From: Amborella trichopoda
Taxonomy: Eukaryota > Streptophyta > Magnoliopsida > Amborellales > Amborellaceae
DNA length: 64,000 bases
NCBI RefSeq assembly: GCF_000471905.2
Contig: NW_006499751.1
Coordinates: 2,087,359-2,151,358, forward strand
Reading direction: 5' to 3'
Made by a program: the position numbers and the translations under genes. A model generated the notes under the pieces. That model did not search any database. It was not told where the DNA came from and saw only the letters and a list, made by a program, of their open reading frames with translations. Numbering within the stretch: position 1 is the stretch's first letter; each line of letters opens with the position of its first letter. Positions 1 through 9,426 of this stretch are shown here, in pieces.

Positions 1-875
1 TTCTTCTTTTCTATCACAGCCGACGCAAGCCTAGAGGCCATCATCGTCTGTGTCCTCCTCCTCCTTTCCTTCCCTTCTCTCTCTTCTTCTTCTCTCATGA
101 TTTCTATCCTACTCTGTTTCTTCTTCTCTTTTATCTTCTTCTCTTCTCTTTCCTCGTCTATCTCTCTTCTTTTTTATCTCTCTTTGAGCTCTCTTCTTTC
201 TTTAACTCTCTTGTTTGATCAAGAAGGGTTGAGACTGGCCTTCAATGGTAGTCCTGTCGTTTAGCTGTAATGCTGTTGTGCCAGTCATAGTTATTGTGCC
301 TGCTTTATTGTCAGACAGACAAGTCATTATGTCCAACTAGTCGGTATTAGTATAGTCATCTAGTAGTAACTCGATTGAGCCGGTCTGAGCTATCTGGCTC
401 GTTTTACAACCACAACAGGTCAATTACCTACTAGTCATGTCAATGTGTCGATCTCGCCACTCGATCAAATTCTTCTCACCCTAATCTTCATCCTGTCGTT
501 CTTCTCATCTTTTGAATGTGCACTTTTGTGTACGTTCACCTGAAGGCAAGGTGTGGTCCCTTGACTCACCTGTCTTGTAATATTTCCCATATGTGTATGA
601 TTACGGAAATAGAAGAATACAAGCCAAGGGAGGCGATTTTGAGCCAGTTTTACGACTGGGGAACTTTCTTCGTGATCTAAGAGGGAACGCACGCGAGTCA
701 GCCCGAGTAAGTCCCAAATCCACCTTAAAATCCTCTCTCATTGATTGGTCTACCTGCCCTTGTTTTTTAGCAAGGTTCCTAAGAGTATGATCTCATATCC
801 CGGGTTCTCCTGAAGCCCAAAATTCGTGCCGCTAAATCACGTAGATCCGAAGGGTGAGATCGAGGTGCCCAACCA
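1..875 (+). mobile_element. 3' part of a family B LTR (R-U5 side), forward, cut by window start
   Basis: The first 235 bases are an almost pure C/T tract. The rest aligns by eye with the reverse complement of 57792-58480, the 3' side of the B LTR at 57792-60752. Shared landmarks are a TTTGATCAAGAAG segment near 218, the 'acctgtcttgtaa' and 'ggaggcgatt' segments near 569-638, the 'gtgatctaagaggg' segment near 673, and a terminal 'aacca' ending at 875. There is no PBS after 875; instead the sequence re-enters LTR-interior sequence. This is therefore a broken LTR and not a functional 5' end. No coding potential was seen; short ORFs here are chance readings of the pyrimidine tract. Confidence 0.75.
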
Positions 876-1428
876 GTGAGTCGGGCTTCTGTCTGAGTTT
901 CTTCTCCCTCTTGTCACTCACGGTGATGCCCATCATCGCACGCGACATTTCTTACCCTATTCCTTGACAAGGACATTGAATCGAGCCCTTTTTCGAGTGG
1001 CGGGCTGGGTCACATCTGAGCCCTTTTTGACACACACAGCAATGCCTATCGTCGTGTGTATCTTTTCTTTTCTCTCTCCTGACTCTCTCTCGTCATGGAC
1101 GACGGAACCTATCACCATCCACGTTCTCCTTTTCTCTCTCCAGTCATGAGCGGAGGGACCTATCACCGTACTTGTTCTCTCTTTCTCTCTCTCTTGTCAT
1201 GGATGACGGGATCTATTGCCATCATTGTTCTCTTTCTCTCTCCTATCATGGACGGTAGGAACTATCACAATCTATGTTCTCTCTTTCTCTCTCATCGGTT
1301 GGTGTACCTGCCCTTGTTTTATAACAAGGTTCTCAAGAGAGCAGTCTCAAGTCCCAGGTTCCTCTGAAACCCTAGACATGTGCCACCAGGCCATCCCTAC
1401 CCTAGGGCGAGATCGAGGAACCTAACCA
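876..1428 (+). mobile_element. rearranged second LTR segment (family B interior joined to LTR end)
   Basis: From 876 the sequence matches the interior of the B LTR at about 54135-54560: 'gtgagtcgggc', then the palindromic module around 'gacacacacagcaatgcc', then CT-rich spacers separating 'catggacgacggaacc'-type modules. From about 1290 it switches to the LTR 3' end ('cctgcccttgtt..acaaggttctcaagagagc') and stops at 'aacca', 1424-1428. A full LTR end (875) is thus followed directly by more LTR interior and a second LTR end, with the intervening bases missing. Recombination or template switching between LTR copies would explain it. No gene is visible. Confidence 0.65.
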
Positions 1429-1711
1429 GTCATGTCTGTCTCCCTCTTCTTCATTTTTCGGAGGCGTGTTTAAGGTCATGCCACTGTGACCATCGATTTG
1501 GCGTGTTTTAAGGTCGTCCACCCAGACTTGAGGGCCTGTTTAAAGTCTTACCTCCAAGACCGTAGGACATGTTTAAGGTCTTTCCTCCGAAACCATAAGA
1601 GTAGTGTGTTTTATGGTCATACACCAAGACCAAAGGGCATGTTTAAGGTATTGCCTCTGAGACCGTATGTCATGCAGTTTAACATCATGCTATTAGGATG
1701 TGTGCTACAGT
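1429..1711. repeat. TTTAAGGTC tandem repeats next to a broken LTR end
   Basis: Several degenerate units of the type 'gtttaaggtcatgcc..gaccgt' lie here at about 30-45 base spacing. The same unit builds the tandem arrays in the tails of the two A elements (10676-12140 in inverted orientation, 26440-27790 in this orientation). The block lies between the LTR end at 1428 and a reverse-strand gag fragment, so it may be the tail of that reverse element. No coding region was seen. Confidence 0.6.
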
Positions 1712-2073
1712 TTAGGGTTGCATAGCTTGGACCATGTGTGGCACTGGATCATGCGTGGAATCCGACCCCAAATTCAATTTTCCCTTGCCTATGAAGTTTT
1801 GGATGATAAATTTAGTAGCACGGCATTCCTCGGTCTTGTGACCAAGTGTTCTATGATATTGCAGTAATTGGGTTTGTTTTCCCCTCTTACTTCTCGATCT
1901 TTTTAGCATAGGTAGCTCGGTCATCCTCTCTGATAGGAGGACCTCAAGCAATTTGGGGACCGTACGCTTATCGAAGGATTAACTGTTCTTCCAAATTTGA
2001 CTTGAGGAGTGCATGGTATTTGTCAAGGAATCTACCAACTGATCATCATCATTGACCAATGCTAAGGGCCCAG
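1712..2073 (-). pseudogene. gag C-terminal fragment with degenerate zinc knuckle, interrupted by element A+
   Basis: Reverse-strand reading gives a YHRTLGHKTEEC motif near 1820-1866, followed by an 'AT.FIIQNFIGKGKL' helix. This is the layout of the Tat-type gag zinc knuckle (C-x-Y-H-x4-H-x4-C), but the first Cys is lost (Leu/Gln precede Tyr-His). The fragment ends exactly at 2073, where the TG of LTR 2074-4925 starts. The bases CCCAG at 2069-2073 recur at 20694-20698 on the far side of that element, where reverse-strand gag sequence resumes. The two gag pieces were therefore one gene before A+ inserted. A stop lies upstream of the knuckle, so the gene was already decaying or has decayed since. 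Confidence 0.75.
2069..2073. repeat. left target-site duplication CCCAG of element A+
   Basis: CCCAG directly precedes the LTR terminus TGTTGG at 2074. The same five bases follow the terminal CA of the right LTR, at 20694-20698. Five bases is the usual duplication length for Ty3/gypsy integrases. Confidence 0.85.
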
Positions 2074-3352
2074 TGTTGGAAGATATTTTCCATCATCGTG
2101 GGGCCCCCTCTCAATAGAATCCTAGCAAACAGTGGAAATCCCGACAGTCTCATAATAGCCACATAACTTGTCATGATCTTCATGAGGACTCACAAAAGTC
2201 TCCTGCCGAGTTTCGTCGCATTTTGACATGTTCAAAGCTATGTAGACTGAGAAACAATTCCGCATAATCAACCTCTAGCACCCTGAAATGGACCCTATAA
2301 CTAGAGCTACATTTTTGGTGTCTCAATTTGTTGTGGGCCACTGTGATTGGATCCAACACCGTTGGAAACCCCCAGGGGTCAAATTTTTGCTTAAATAGAC
2401 ATTTTAAGAATATGTTATAGGTAAAAGAAAAAAACAAGAGGAATCGCATGCTATTCCCGTGCGACCACCCTGCAACTCCACCCCATTAAAGGGATCACAA
2501 AAAGTAACTTTCGATGCTCATATCTCACTTGTCCCAAGTCTAATCATACTCAAATTTGGTGAGCATGATCGTCGAGTTAAGACGAGCATTTTGATATGTG
2601 GCACTCCTCGCTACAATGCCCGAGCACGAAGAAAAGCTAGAGAGAAGTTGTTGATTCGTGAAGAAAGTTCAAAAACTTTTGCAACATCATGCCTCGCTTG
2701 AGTTGCCAAATAACGTTGTTCGCAAGCCCAATCGACGTGAAACCAATTTCATCGCGTGTGTAAGGTCTCGGGTTATCGTTGCCCCGAACCTCGTACATGA
2801 TGAACGGTCAAATTCTTTGCATGAAACCGTTGAAGTAACTACAAATTACATCACCAGAATTTCTGATTCTGGCCAAATTTCTAAAGGTGCAAAATCTTCG
2901 TCCAGGCACAGAATCGAGCTGCGTTTGTTCCCCCACAATTGTGACGGCATGCTCAATGTGATTCGACAAAGAAATCACAGAAAAATATCAAGGAACAAGC
3001 ACACTATCAATCCAAAGTTTCAAGATTCATTCAAATTTCAAGCCACATGATCGTGCCCTAAGAACACGATCCATAGCTCGAAGTTGGTATCAAATCGATC
3101 GCCATGCCAATCCCTACAAGAAAACAATCATCTTTCGATCAACCGAGCATCGGAACGACCCCGAATCATCCATGAAAATTCATGCACATTCTAGGGCAAC
3201 ACAAGGCCTATTCTGGAATTCCACATATTGTTAGGAAGGGGCAAATCTGTTACTTTGCACCCTATTTTATAATTTCTTTTAATTCAATTAAATCTTAATT
3301 TCTGGCAATTAGGTTTAATTTTGATCAATCCTCTCATGTTTGGGGCAAATTT

Positions 3353-3360
3353 TATATATA
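3353..3360 (+). promoter_or_regulatory. TATA box of the A+ 5' LTR
   Basis: TATATATA followed by 'ccacgtacc', at the boundary between the AT-rich U3 end and the presumed R region. The same motif stands at the matching place in the right LTR (19130-19137). The transcription start would be expected about 30 bases downstream; this is inference. Confidence 0.65.
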
Positions 3361-3604
3361 CCACGTACCGTCATTGTACACAGAAGGATTCAACCCTGTG
3401 CAAAAGAATGTTTTTATTCATTAAAGTTTCTCTTTCTACTCATTGTTGGGTCATGTTTAAAGAGAGAGAGGCGAGATAAAATTTTGCAGTGGTACCCCTA
3501 GGCTCAAGTAAATCTTCTCTCTCTTCCTTTTTCCTTTTTTCTTCTCTCTCTCTCTCTTCCTCTCTTTCTTCTTCCACTTCTCCGACTGGGTTCCTCTCAG
3601 AGGC

Positions 3605-3686
3605 CATGCACGACAGTGGCAGTGTCGTGCATGCCCCTCATGTAGTTCCATAGGTCACGCATGGCGATGGCAACGCCATACGTGAC
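3605..3686. repeat. two adjacent stem-loops with related loops in the LTR
   Basis: Stem-loop 1 (3605-3633) has a perfect 11-bp stem, CATGCACGACA pairing with TGTCGTGCATG, and a 7-base loop GTGGCAG. Stem-loop 2 (3654-3686) has a 13-bp stem with one mismatch, GTCACGCATGGCG pairing with CGCCATACGTGAC, and a 7-base loop ATGGCAA. Both loops contain TGGCA although the stems differ in sequence. Degraded counterparts occur in the right LTR (from 19375) and in the reverse LTR (near 24266-24300). Confidence 0.75.
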
Positions 3687-3729
3687 TTTCTTTCTCCTTC
3701 TATTCATCCATCCCTATCTCCCAGTGAGG

Positions 3730-4130
3730 CTTGCAGACGGCGCTGCTCATCGCCATCTACAGGCATTTTCTCGACATCTCAATGAAGAACACAGACGGTG
3801 AAACTCATTGCCGCCCATAGGGGTCTCCCTTGTTGCTCATCTATCGCAGATGGCGATGCCTATTGCCGCCCGTGAGTGGTCTCAGCAACACTTATCGCCG
3901 TCTGTGAGGCTCCTTCACGCGCTCGGTGCCTATCGCCATCCACGAGCTTCCCTTGCACACAAGGCACCCATCGCCGTCTGTGAGCCTCCTTTGTGCATTT
4001 GGTGCTCATCGTCGTTCCCCTTGTGTCCCACGCCTATCGCCATGCGTTCATGAGAACTATCGCCATGCGCTTCACAAACGCATATCGCCCTGCACTTCAC
4101 GAGAGGCTATCGCCGCCTGAGCAGGGGCGC
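3730..4130 (+). repeat. array of about eight TATCGCC-containing units in the LTR
   Basis: Units centred on (C/A)(T/C)ATCGCC occur near 3891, 3928, 3967, 4006, 4033, 4057, 4081 and 4107, spaced about 24-39 bases. Flanks such as GTCTGTGAG and CATGCGCTTCAC repeat with variation. Several units pair imperfectly with the preceding GGCGATG sequence to form short palindromes. The same array is at 19570-19900 in the right LTR. Related units form 10272-10505 in the element tail. Confidence 0.65.
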
Positions 4131-4927
4131 ACTGCCTTCATGTATTGTCAACAGCTATTTCTAGTATCGTTCGTAGTTCATTTCTCACCCTATAGCCGTG
4201 AGCAGTGGTCTTTATCGTTGTTCAAGAGTCGTGACACTGCTACTCCACAGTTGTAGTTGGCAACACCTAGCACCGTCGGGACCCTATCTCTTCGTCGTCT
4301 CATGCCTTCTTTTCATTCCCTCTTCTTCTCACTTGACTGAGGGTTGACTCCTTCTAGCACCACCATATCTGCCTCGGTTTCGAGTAGTATTATCGTCATG
4401 CTGATCCTGAGTACCATGCTCGTCTTGCTACCACTCCGAGTCAGTCACTGTCCAGCTACCATGCTAGTCTCGTCCCTTCATCAAGTGTTCTTTTATTTTT
4501 GACCTTCGTACGAACCTTCCACTTCATCCCCCTAACTTCTCACATTCTTAACCGCACGAAGGTACATTGTCCTAAGACAAGGGTGGGCCTTTCGACCCAC
4601 TTGTCTTGCAAATTTACCATAATAGTGTTGTGTAGAAAAACTAGAAGATTGCAAGTCAAGGGAGGCGATTTCGAACCAGCTAAAGCAGCTGGGGGGACTT
4701 TCCGTCGTGATTTAAGAGGGCACCCACGCAAGTCAGCTCAGAAAGTCATGGACCTAGGTGAGGTTGTTCCCCACGTCACATCCAAAATTCCTATCTCACA
4801 ATACCTACCCTTGTTCGTAAACAACTTTCTCGAGAGAGCAATCTCAAGTCCCTGGTTTTCCGAACCCGAGACATTGCCACCCGATCACCTAGATCTAGGG
4901 AGGCGATATCAAGGCACCTAACCTACT

Positions 4928-4945
4928 TGGCGACTCCACTGGGGA
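4928..4945 (+). promoter_or_regulatory. primer-binding site of element A+
   Basis: TGGCGACTCCACTGGGGA starts two bases after the LTR end. It begins TGG, as expected for pairing with a tRNA 3' CCA end. From family knowledge this type of site in Ogre/Tat elements is assigned to tRNA-Arg; I could not check it against a tRNA set. A related site, TGGCGACTCTACTGGGCA, is on the reverse strand at 57771-57788. Confidence 0.8.
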
Positions 4946-5125
4946 GGTAATGAAGGTGGTGTGCACACACGAACAGGTCAGTTTGAGAAGACGTGCGTGA
5001 AGATGCATGTAACCTTCTAACTCTTCTTCACCTCCCTCCTCTTCTATTTTCTCCACATGTAAGCTTGGTAGTGTCAAGACTTCAACGCTCTAAATAGTGA
5101 GCTCAAAGGCACCAGCCGCAGCAGG
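4946..5125 (+). other. leader of A+, directly joined to pre-polymerase linker (gag core absent)
   Basis: Bases 4946-5012 are a leader ('ggtaatgaaggtgg..gaagatgca') found again, inverted, in the tail at about 12160-12340. From about 5018 the sequence matches the reverse strand of element A' just below 33660 ('ttctaactcttcttc..tctattttctcc'), which in A' lies downstream of gag. The leader is thus joined to the gag-RT linker, and the region holding gag in A' (33830-35886) is missing. Confidence 0.6.
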
Positions 5126-5786
5126 TTGCAACCAAAGCGCCTCAAAGAGATGCTGGCCCAGGCGGCTGGATTCTCGACAATCGTTGATGCCCTGACAGCC
5201 CGAGCTAAAACCAAGTCACCTACTGGATCCTGTTCCCACGAGGCCTGCCACATGATCCAAGTTCATGAAACGTCATCCAGCTCGGGGCAAACACCATGTG
5301 ATCGCAGACATGAGGTCATGGACTCCCCGTTCGAAACTGACCCTTCCATTGCCCGGACTAACCAAAGACTGGAAGTCCTCTCCCACATTGGGCCCCACCT
5401 AGAAGACGAGATCTCAAGTTCATGGGTTTCTACACTCGAGGTCAATGAAAATCCTTGTGAGCCCCCTGACAAGGAACTTTAGGAAGCTCTGAAAGTGAGA
5501 AGAGGGTGGTCAGGCCACGGCTAACAAGGTTGAAGAGATCAACTTGGGGGATGTTACCGACCTAAGGCCAACTTTCATCGCAACAAAAATGTCCCCAGAA
5601 GAGAAAGAAAGTTAGGTTTCCCTCCTCCAAGAAAATCTGGACGTCTTCGCCTGACATTATCATGAGATGCCGGATCTAGACCCTCTGATTGTTGTCCATC
5701 ATCTTGGTATTGATCCCACCATCAAACCCATGAAGCAGAAATCAAGAAGGTTTAGACCTGACCTCGAGATATAGATTGATGCTGAG
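5126..5786 (+). pseudogene. gag C-terminal/linker region preceding reverse transcriptase
   Basis: An open stretch (5126-5481) encodes a Ser/Thr-rich, low-complexity linker containing LAQAAGF, HMIQVHE.SSSSGQT and MDSPF.TDPSI. All are shared with the reverse-strand stretch 33223-33531 of element A', so this frame is the real one. After a stop, the frame shows the conserved pre-RT block of Tat polymerases: 'DVFA.HYHEMPDLDP' (about 5635-5685) and 'IDPTIKPMKQKSRRFRPD' (about 5710-5765), with point stops. No aspartic protease motif (DGGS or DTGA) lies between linker and RT, so the element has lost its protease or this subfamily never had it here. Function: spacer between Gag and Pol in the polyprotein. 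Confidence 0.65.
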
Positions 5787-6290
5787 GTGAGCAAGCTCAG
5801 ACAAGCTGCATTCATACGTGAAGTCGAACACCCAAGATGGTTGACGAATGTTTTTCCAGTCAAGAAGAAGAATGGCCAAATCAGGGTCTGCATTGACTTC
5901 TGCGACCTAAACACTACCTGCCCCAATGACGAGTTCCTCCTATCGTTCACCGAGATGCTTTTTGACTCCATGACTCAATGCCAAATCTTCTCCTTTATGA
6001 ATGGATATTCTGGTTATAATCAAATCAAGATGGCACCAGAAGGTGAGGAGGCTACTATGTTCTTGACCCCCAAAGGTGTCTTTTGCTACATTGTGATGCC
6101 TTTCCAGTTAAAGAATACCGGTGCCACATACCAGCGAGCCATGACGACCATCTTCAAGGATATGATCCACAAGGAAGTCGAGTGTTATGCAAATGACTTG
6201 GTGGTGAAGTCTGAAACAAAAGACGCTCACATACAATCCCTTAAAAAGGTGTTCGAACGGCTGCGACGTCACTAACTCATAGTGAAACCC
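5787..6290 (+). pseudogene. reverse transcriptase domain, active site mutated (YAND)
   Basis: The reading frame 5787-6275 shows the ordered RT blocks of Ty3/gypsy elements: 'KLRQAAFIREVEHPRWL', 'VKKKNGQIRVCIDF.DLN', 'CPND.F', 'FSFMNGYSGYNQI', 'FLTPKGVFCY..MPF.LKNTGATYQRAM' and then Y-A-N-D at 6186-6197. The expected catalytic motif is Y-V-D-D, which is intact in A' at 32501-32512. Here the first Asp is Asn, so this copy should be catalytically dead. A TAA at 6273-6275 ends the frame just before the connection domain. Strongest relatives by motif wording are Tat/Ogre-type polymerases. Confidence 0.88.
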
Positions 6291-6910
6291 TTGAAATGCT
6301 CCTTTGGGGTATGCGTAAGAAAATTCTTAAGGTTCATTGTGAGGTACCGTGGGCAAGAGATTGAACCGGTCAAAATCAAGGCAATTCAGGACATGCCATT
6401 GCCCACGACCCTGCATGAACTGCGGTCTCTCCAAGGACAATTGGCCTACATTCAAAGGTTCATCTCAAACCATTCGGGACGATGCAGGAACATTTCACAC
6501 CTCCTAAAGAAAGACACCTCTTTCATAAGGGATGCGGCGTGCTGAGCTACACTCGATGACATCAAGCAGTACTTGTTGAATCCACCAATACTTTCTACAC
6601 CAGTGTTAGAAAGGACTCTCATCCTATATGTAACCACTCTTGATGAGTCACTCGAGGCACTCCAAGCACAGAACAATGATGGGGGACAAGAAGCAACACT
6701 CTATTATCTCAATCGCAAGATACAGGGAGCCGATCTTTGCCATAAAGAAGCTCCACCATTACTTGCTCGGTAATGAGGTCAAGTTAATCTCAAAGGCTAA
6801 CCCTGTCAAGTTCCTTAATCTCAAACGCTTGGTCAAGTGGACATTATCGCTGATGGAGTTCGACATCACGTATGTACCACAAAAGGCAGTCAAAGGTCAG
6901 GCCTGAGCAG
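6291..6910 (+). pseudogene. RT connection and first RNase H domain, frameshifted
   Basis: Continues the polymerase. 'FLRFIVRYRGQEIEP.KIKAIQDMP.PTTLHELRSLQGQLAYI.RFI' (6290-6470) is the RT thumb/connection region. 'LLKKDTSFIRDAAC' ends in a TGA at 6543. Further on come 'YLLNPPILSTPV', 'LYYLNRKIQGA', 'LLGNEVKLISKANPVKFLN' and 'SLMEFDITYVPQKAVKGQA' (to 6906), the standard gypsy RNase H blocks. At least two frame changes and one stop separate them. In A' the equivalent segment is 31770-32389 on the reverse strand. Confidence 0.82.
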
Positions 6911-7440
6911 ACTTTCTCACGGCTCACCCAATTCCTTCGAATCTCCCCTGTCAAGTGATATCTCGGATGAAGAAGTTTTTTGCACGGTGCTAACTCGGCC
7001 GTGGGAGATGTACTTCGACGGAGCATTCCAGTCTGATAGAGGGGGCACCGAAGTCATGTCCTTGACCCCCAATTGTGGAATGATTCCTCTATCCTTCCCA
7101 CTAGCAAAGGCATTTTCTCATAACAAATTTGAATATCTGGTCCTCATAATTGGATTGGAGATTGCCCATGAGCTAGACCTGGGGCAGCTAAACATCTTCG
7201 ACGACTCTGAGCTGGTCATCCGGCAGCTTAAAGGGATTTATGACGTTAAGGAATGATACTCTCAAGCCTTTTCATGTCACGACCAAATCTTATATGGCCC
7301 AGTTTGATGACTTCTCCCTGAGTCATATCCCTAGAAGGCTAACCTCGTAGGCTGATGCTCTCACAAAGCTCGGCACCACCATTGAACTGTCTTCAATAGG
7401 GCCCACGCCAGTCTAGATAATAGAATGCAGACATGTTGAC
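6911..7440 (+). pseudogene. second, Tat-type RNase H domain
   Basis: After a short tether the frame shows 'WEMYFDGAFQSD' (FDGA at 7014-7025), 'FEYLVLIIGLEIAHELDL', and 'IFDDSELVIRQLKGIYDVKE' (around 7195-7255). They carry the Asp, Glu and Asp residues expected of a catalytic RNase H core. A second RNase H downstream of the gypsy RNase H is the hallmark of the Tat clade. The frame then breaks at TGA 7254-7256 and continues in another frame with 'YMAQFDDFSLSHIPRRL' homology and further stops. The same domain is in A' at about 31250-31700. Confidence 0.85.
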
Positions 7441-7805
7441 TTGAGAACTGAGGTTGATGCAGATGATGAGAGGGATGTTTTCCCCGAATGCCTACCTTAT
7501 CCATTCGGAGCACTCCTCGCTGCCAAGGATGTCATTAAGGTGGAGCAAGAAATATCCCAAAGTAAAGAATCTAAGGCGGAGAAGAAGCAACCTAAATTCT
7601 TCAACCCAATGTGCGTAGAGGTTGAACAGGTGGAAGATTGGAGGGAGCCCATCATGAACTTCATAAAACATGGAAGGGTACCTCCAGATCGGGCGAAACG
7701 CAACGGCATAAGACCAATGTCTACCAAGTACACCCTTCTTAATAGGGATATCAGCTTTCATCGACCATTTGATGGAATTCTCCTCAGACGCGTCAATACA
7801 CAAGC
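7441..7805 (+). pseudogene. RNase H-integrase linker
   Basis: A charged stretch, 'EVDADDERDVFPECLPYPFGALLAAKDVI..EQE..Q.KESKAEKK', ends in 'VEQVEDWREPIMNFIKHGRVP' and 'GILLRRVNT'. A' carries the same sequence at 31026-31230 (reverse), so this is a conserved linker between the second RNase H and integrase. In Tat polyproteins this segment precedes the HHCC zinc-binding region. Here the frame runs into a deletion junction at 7807-7848 and the zinc-binding region is missing. Confidence 0.7.
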
Positions 7806-7806
7806 G

Positions 7807-7848
7807 GCAACATATTACTTTTCTAACAGCAACCTATTACTTTTCTAA
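7807..7848 (+). repeat. 22-base tandem duplication at an integrase deletion junction
   Basis: Two 20-base copies, 7807-7826 and 7829-7848, differ at one base (each ends 'attacttttctaa') and are separated by CA. The second copy continues into integrase sequence. The first sits where, in A', the integrase N-terminus and first part of the catalytic core (several hundred bases) are found. This looks like repair of a deletion with a short duplication. Confidence 0.75.
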
Positions 7849-8625
7849 GTGGGCTGAAGAGGTCCCTCCTAAGTAGGTTCCAGGGACCATGGTGGCCAAC
7901 TTCGTCCGTCACCACATCATATATCGATTCAAGGTTTCGAACCAAATAATCTCTGATAATGGCCCTCAGTTCAGAAGCCATCACGTTGATCACCTGGCCA
8001 ACCAGTTCGGTTTCGAGTTGAAGTACTTGGCTATGTACTACCCTCGAGCAAATGGTTTAGCTTAGGCATTCAACAAAACCCTTTGCAGGGTGCTATGAAA
8101 GTCAGTTTCAACGTCAAAGAAGAGCTGGCATGAGAGGCTGACTAAACCTCTATGGGCCTATCGCACCATCACTTACAATGCTACAAACTCTACCCCTTAT
8201 TCCCTGGTCTATGGAGGTGAGGTGGTCTTACGCCTCAAGGTTCAAATACCCTCACTCCACGTCGCTATACATCAGCGACTGACAAAAGATGAGAGGGTCA
8301 AGCTCTGTTACTAAGACTTGGATGCCCTTGACGAAAGAAGACTAGAAGCCCAACAAAACCTCGAGCTCAATCAAGGAAGAATGGAGAGCCTTAGACAAGT
8401 CTCTCAAGGTCCGCTCATTCACTCATGGGGACCTAGTCGTAGCAGTCAAGAGATCAATTGTCCTACATGGGTGCTGCAAAGGAATGTTCGAACCTAAGTG
8501 GAAAGGTCCATTCGTAGTCAAGAAAGCCACACCAAATGGGGCCTATATACTGGTAAACTCGGATGGAGAAGAGGCGATGCCCCCTATCAATGGGCGGTAT
8601 TTAAAGAAGTACTACCCCTGACATA
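7829..8625 (+). pseudogene. integrase, C-terminal two thirds only
   Basis: Reading in one main frame with stops: 'YFSKWAEEVPP', 'VPGTMVANFVRHHIIYRF', 'IISDNGPQF' (second catalytic Asp intact, codon 7955-7957), 'FELKYLAMYYP', then 'ANGLA*AFNKTL', where the catalytic Glu codon has become TAG (8063-8065). Next come 'LWAYRTITYNATNSTPYSLVYGGEVVLRLKVQIPSL', a chromodomain-free C-terminus with 'FEPKWKGPF.VKKATPNGAY' homology, and 'GRYLKKYYP' near 8596-8620. The N-terminal HHCC zinc region and first Asp are deleted. In an intact element this enzyme inserts the cDNA into the genome. Confidence 0.82.
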
Positions 8626-8942
8626 CCCCTAAAATGTAGTGCATACAGTAAAAAGAAAGAAATCAAGATGAGGAACATTAAGCCAACTAAAAGGCAGTTC
8701 ATTTCTTTCATTGCATTAGAAAAAGTTACAAGCTACAATCAAAAGTCCATTATTATGGAAGTTACGAAGCTCTTATATCTGAGGATTGGAGGATGATTAC
8801 AAGCAAAGCTCTTACTTCTGAGGATAAGAGGATGATTGCAAGCCAAAAAGAAACGCTCTCCTCATGAAGAAGATGCAAACCCATGGAAGAATCTCTCTCC
8901 TCACGAAGAAGAAGTAAAACCACCAACGAGGATGGTTACAAG
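8626..8942. other. convergent 3' ends: pol (+) and antisense unit (-)
   Basis: No gene here. After the pol stop there is 'cattaagccaactaaaagg', and 'agttcatttctttcattgcatta' at about 8697-8720. On the reverse strand that reads as an A-rich 'tgcaatgaaagaaatgaact' end, like a plant 3' UTR. Segments 8770-8940 repeat 'gaggattggaggatgattacaagc' and 'ctcctcatgaagaagatgcaa' two or three times. The A' element has the mirror image at 29525-29760. Confidence 0.55.
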
Positions 8943-9426
8943 CTAAAAAGAAGAAGCCAACCATTCCCGAGTCAGCTTCAATTCATATAACGAGGCATGG
9001 CGAGCTTCCAAGGAGCCGTCCCATGACGGATTCCCTTCCTCAAACACAACATGGACTTCATGGTGGTGCTGGAGGACTTGGCTTCCAATAGAATACAGCA
9101 GCATGGCCTCCTCATTTTCCATCACTCTTGAGTCCCACGACATCCTCGTCTATTATCATCACCGTGAATAACTCAACACCGTGTGTAGTCATCACCGTGC
9201 ACAACATAATGCCGCATTCTACCATCACCATAGGGAGGCCAACGTCGTGTGAGACCATTGTTGTGAGCGGCATGCTTCCTAGGATGGTTATCGCCGTGTG
9301 ATGCCTAGGGATGCGAGAAGGCAACTCTGCATGCGACTTAATGTCATGCATGCCCTTGAAGTGGCTCGGTTCCCACTGTTCCCAATTTTCGGGGGGCATT
9401 AACTCCTGCACCTTTTGGTTTCCCAA
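8943..9426 (-). CDS. antisense ORF in the tail of A+, about 160 codons, one frameshift
   Basis: Two reverse-strand frames, 9426-9112 and 9143-8943, together align with the single open frame 29039-29524 in A'. Shared words are MPP.NW..WE, GMH.IK.HA, VGLPMVMVE, 'SRVM.NEEA.L', GSQVLQH..EVHVV, 'GSL...HA...ELKLT..WLASSF'. The frame changes near 9130. I do not recognise the protein; there is no membrane segment, zinc motif or coiled coil. It lies antisense to gag-pol, directly downstream of integrase, about 730 bases from a reverse TATA box. Antisense ORFs in this position are known in some Tat elements (for example Grande), so this may be another such cargo gene. Whether it is translated cannot be told from sequence alone. 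Confidence 0.5.

Larger units (their letters stand above)
2074..4925 (+). mobile_element. 5' LTR of element A+
   Basis: It starts TGTTGGAAGATATTTT and ends near 'acctaaccta' just before the PBS; the exact end is ambiguous by a base or two because the right LTR ends 'aacca'. U3 is about 1.3 kb and ends at a TATATATA box (3353-3360). Downstream come 'tttttattcattaaag', a CT-rich block (3490-3600), two strong hairpins (3605-3633 and 3654-3686), an array of TATCGCC-bearing palindromic units (about 3730-4130), and a 3' part shared with the other LTRs of the window. The U3 also matches the reverse LTR 23186-25742. No ORF in it is credible. Confidence 0.88.
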
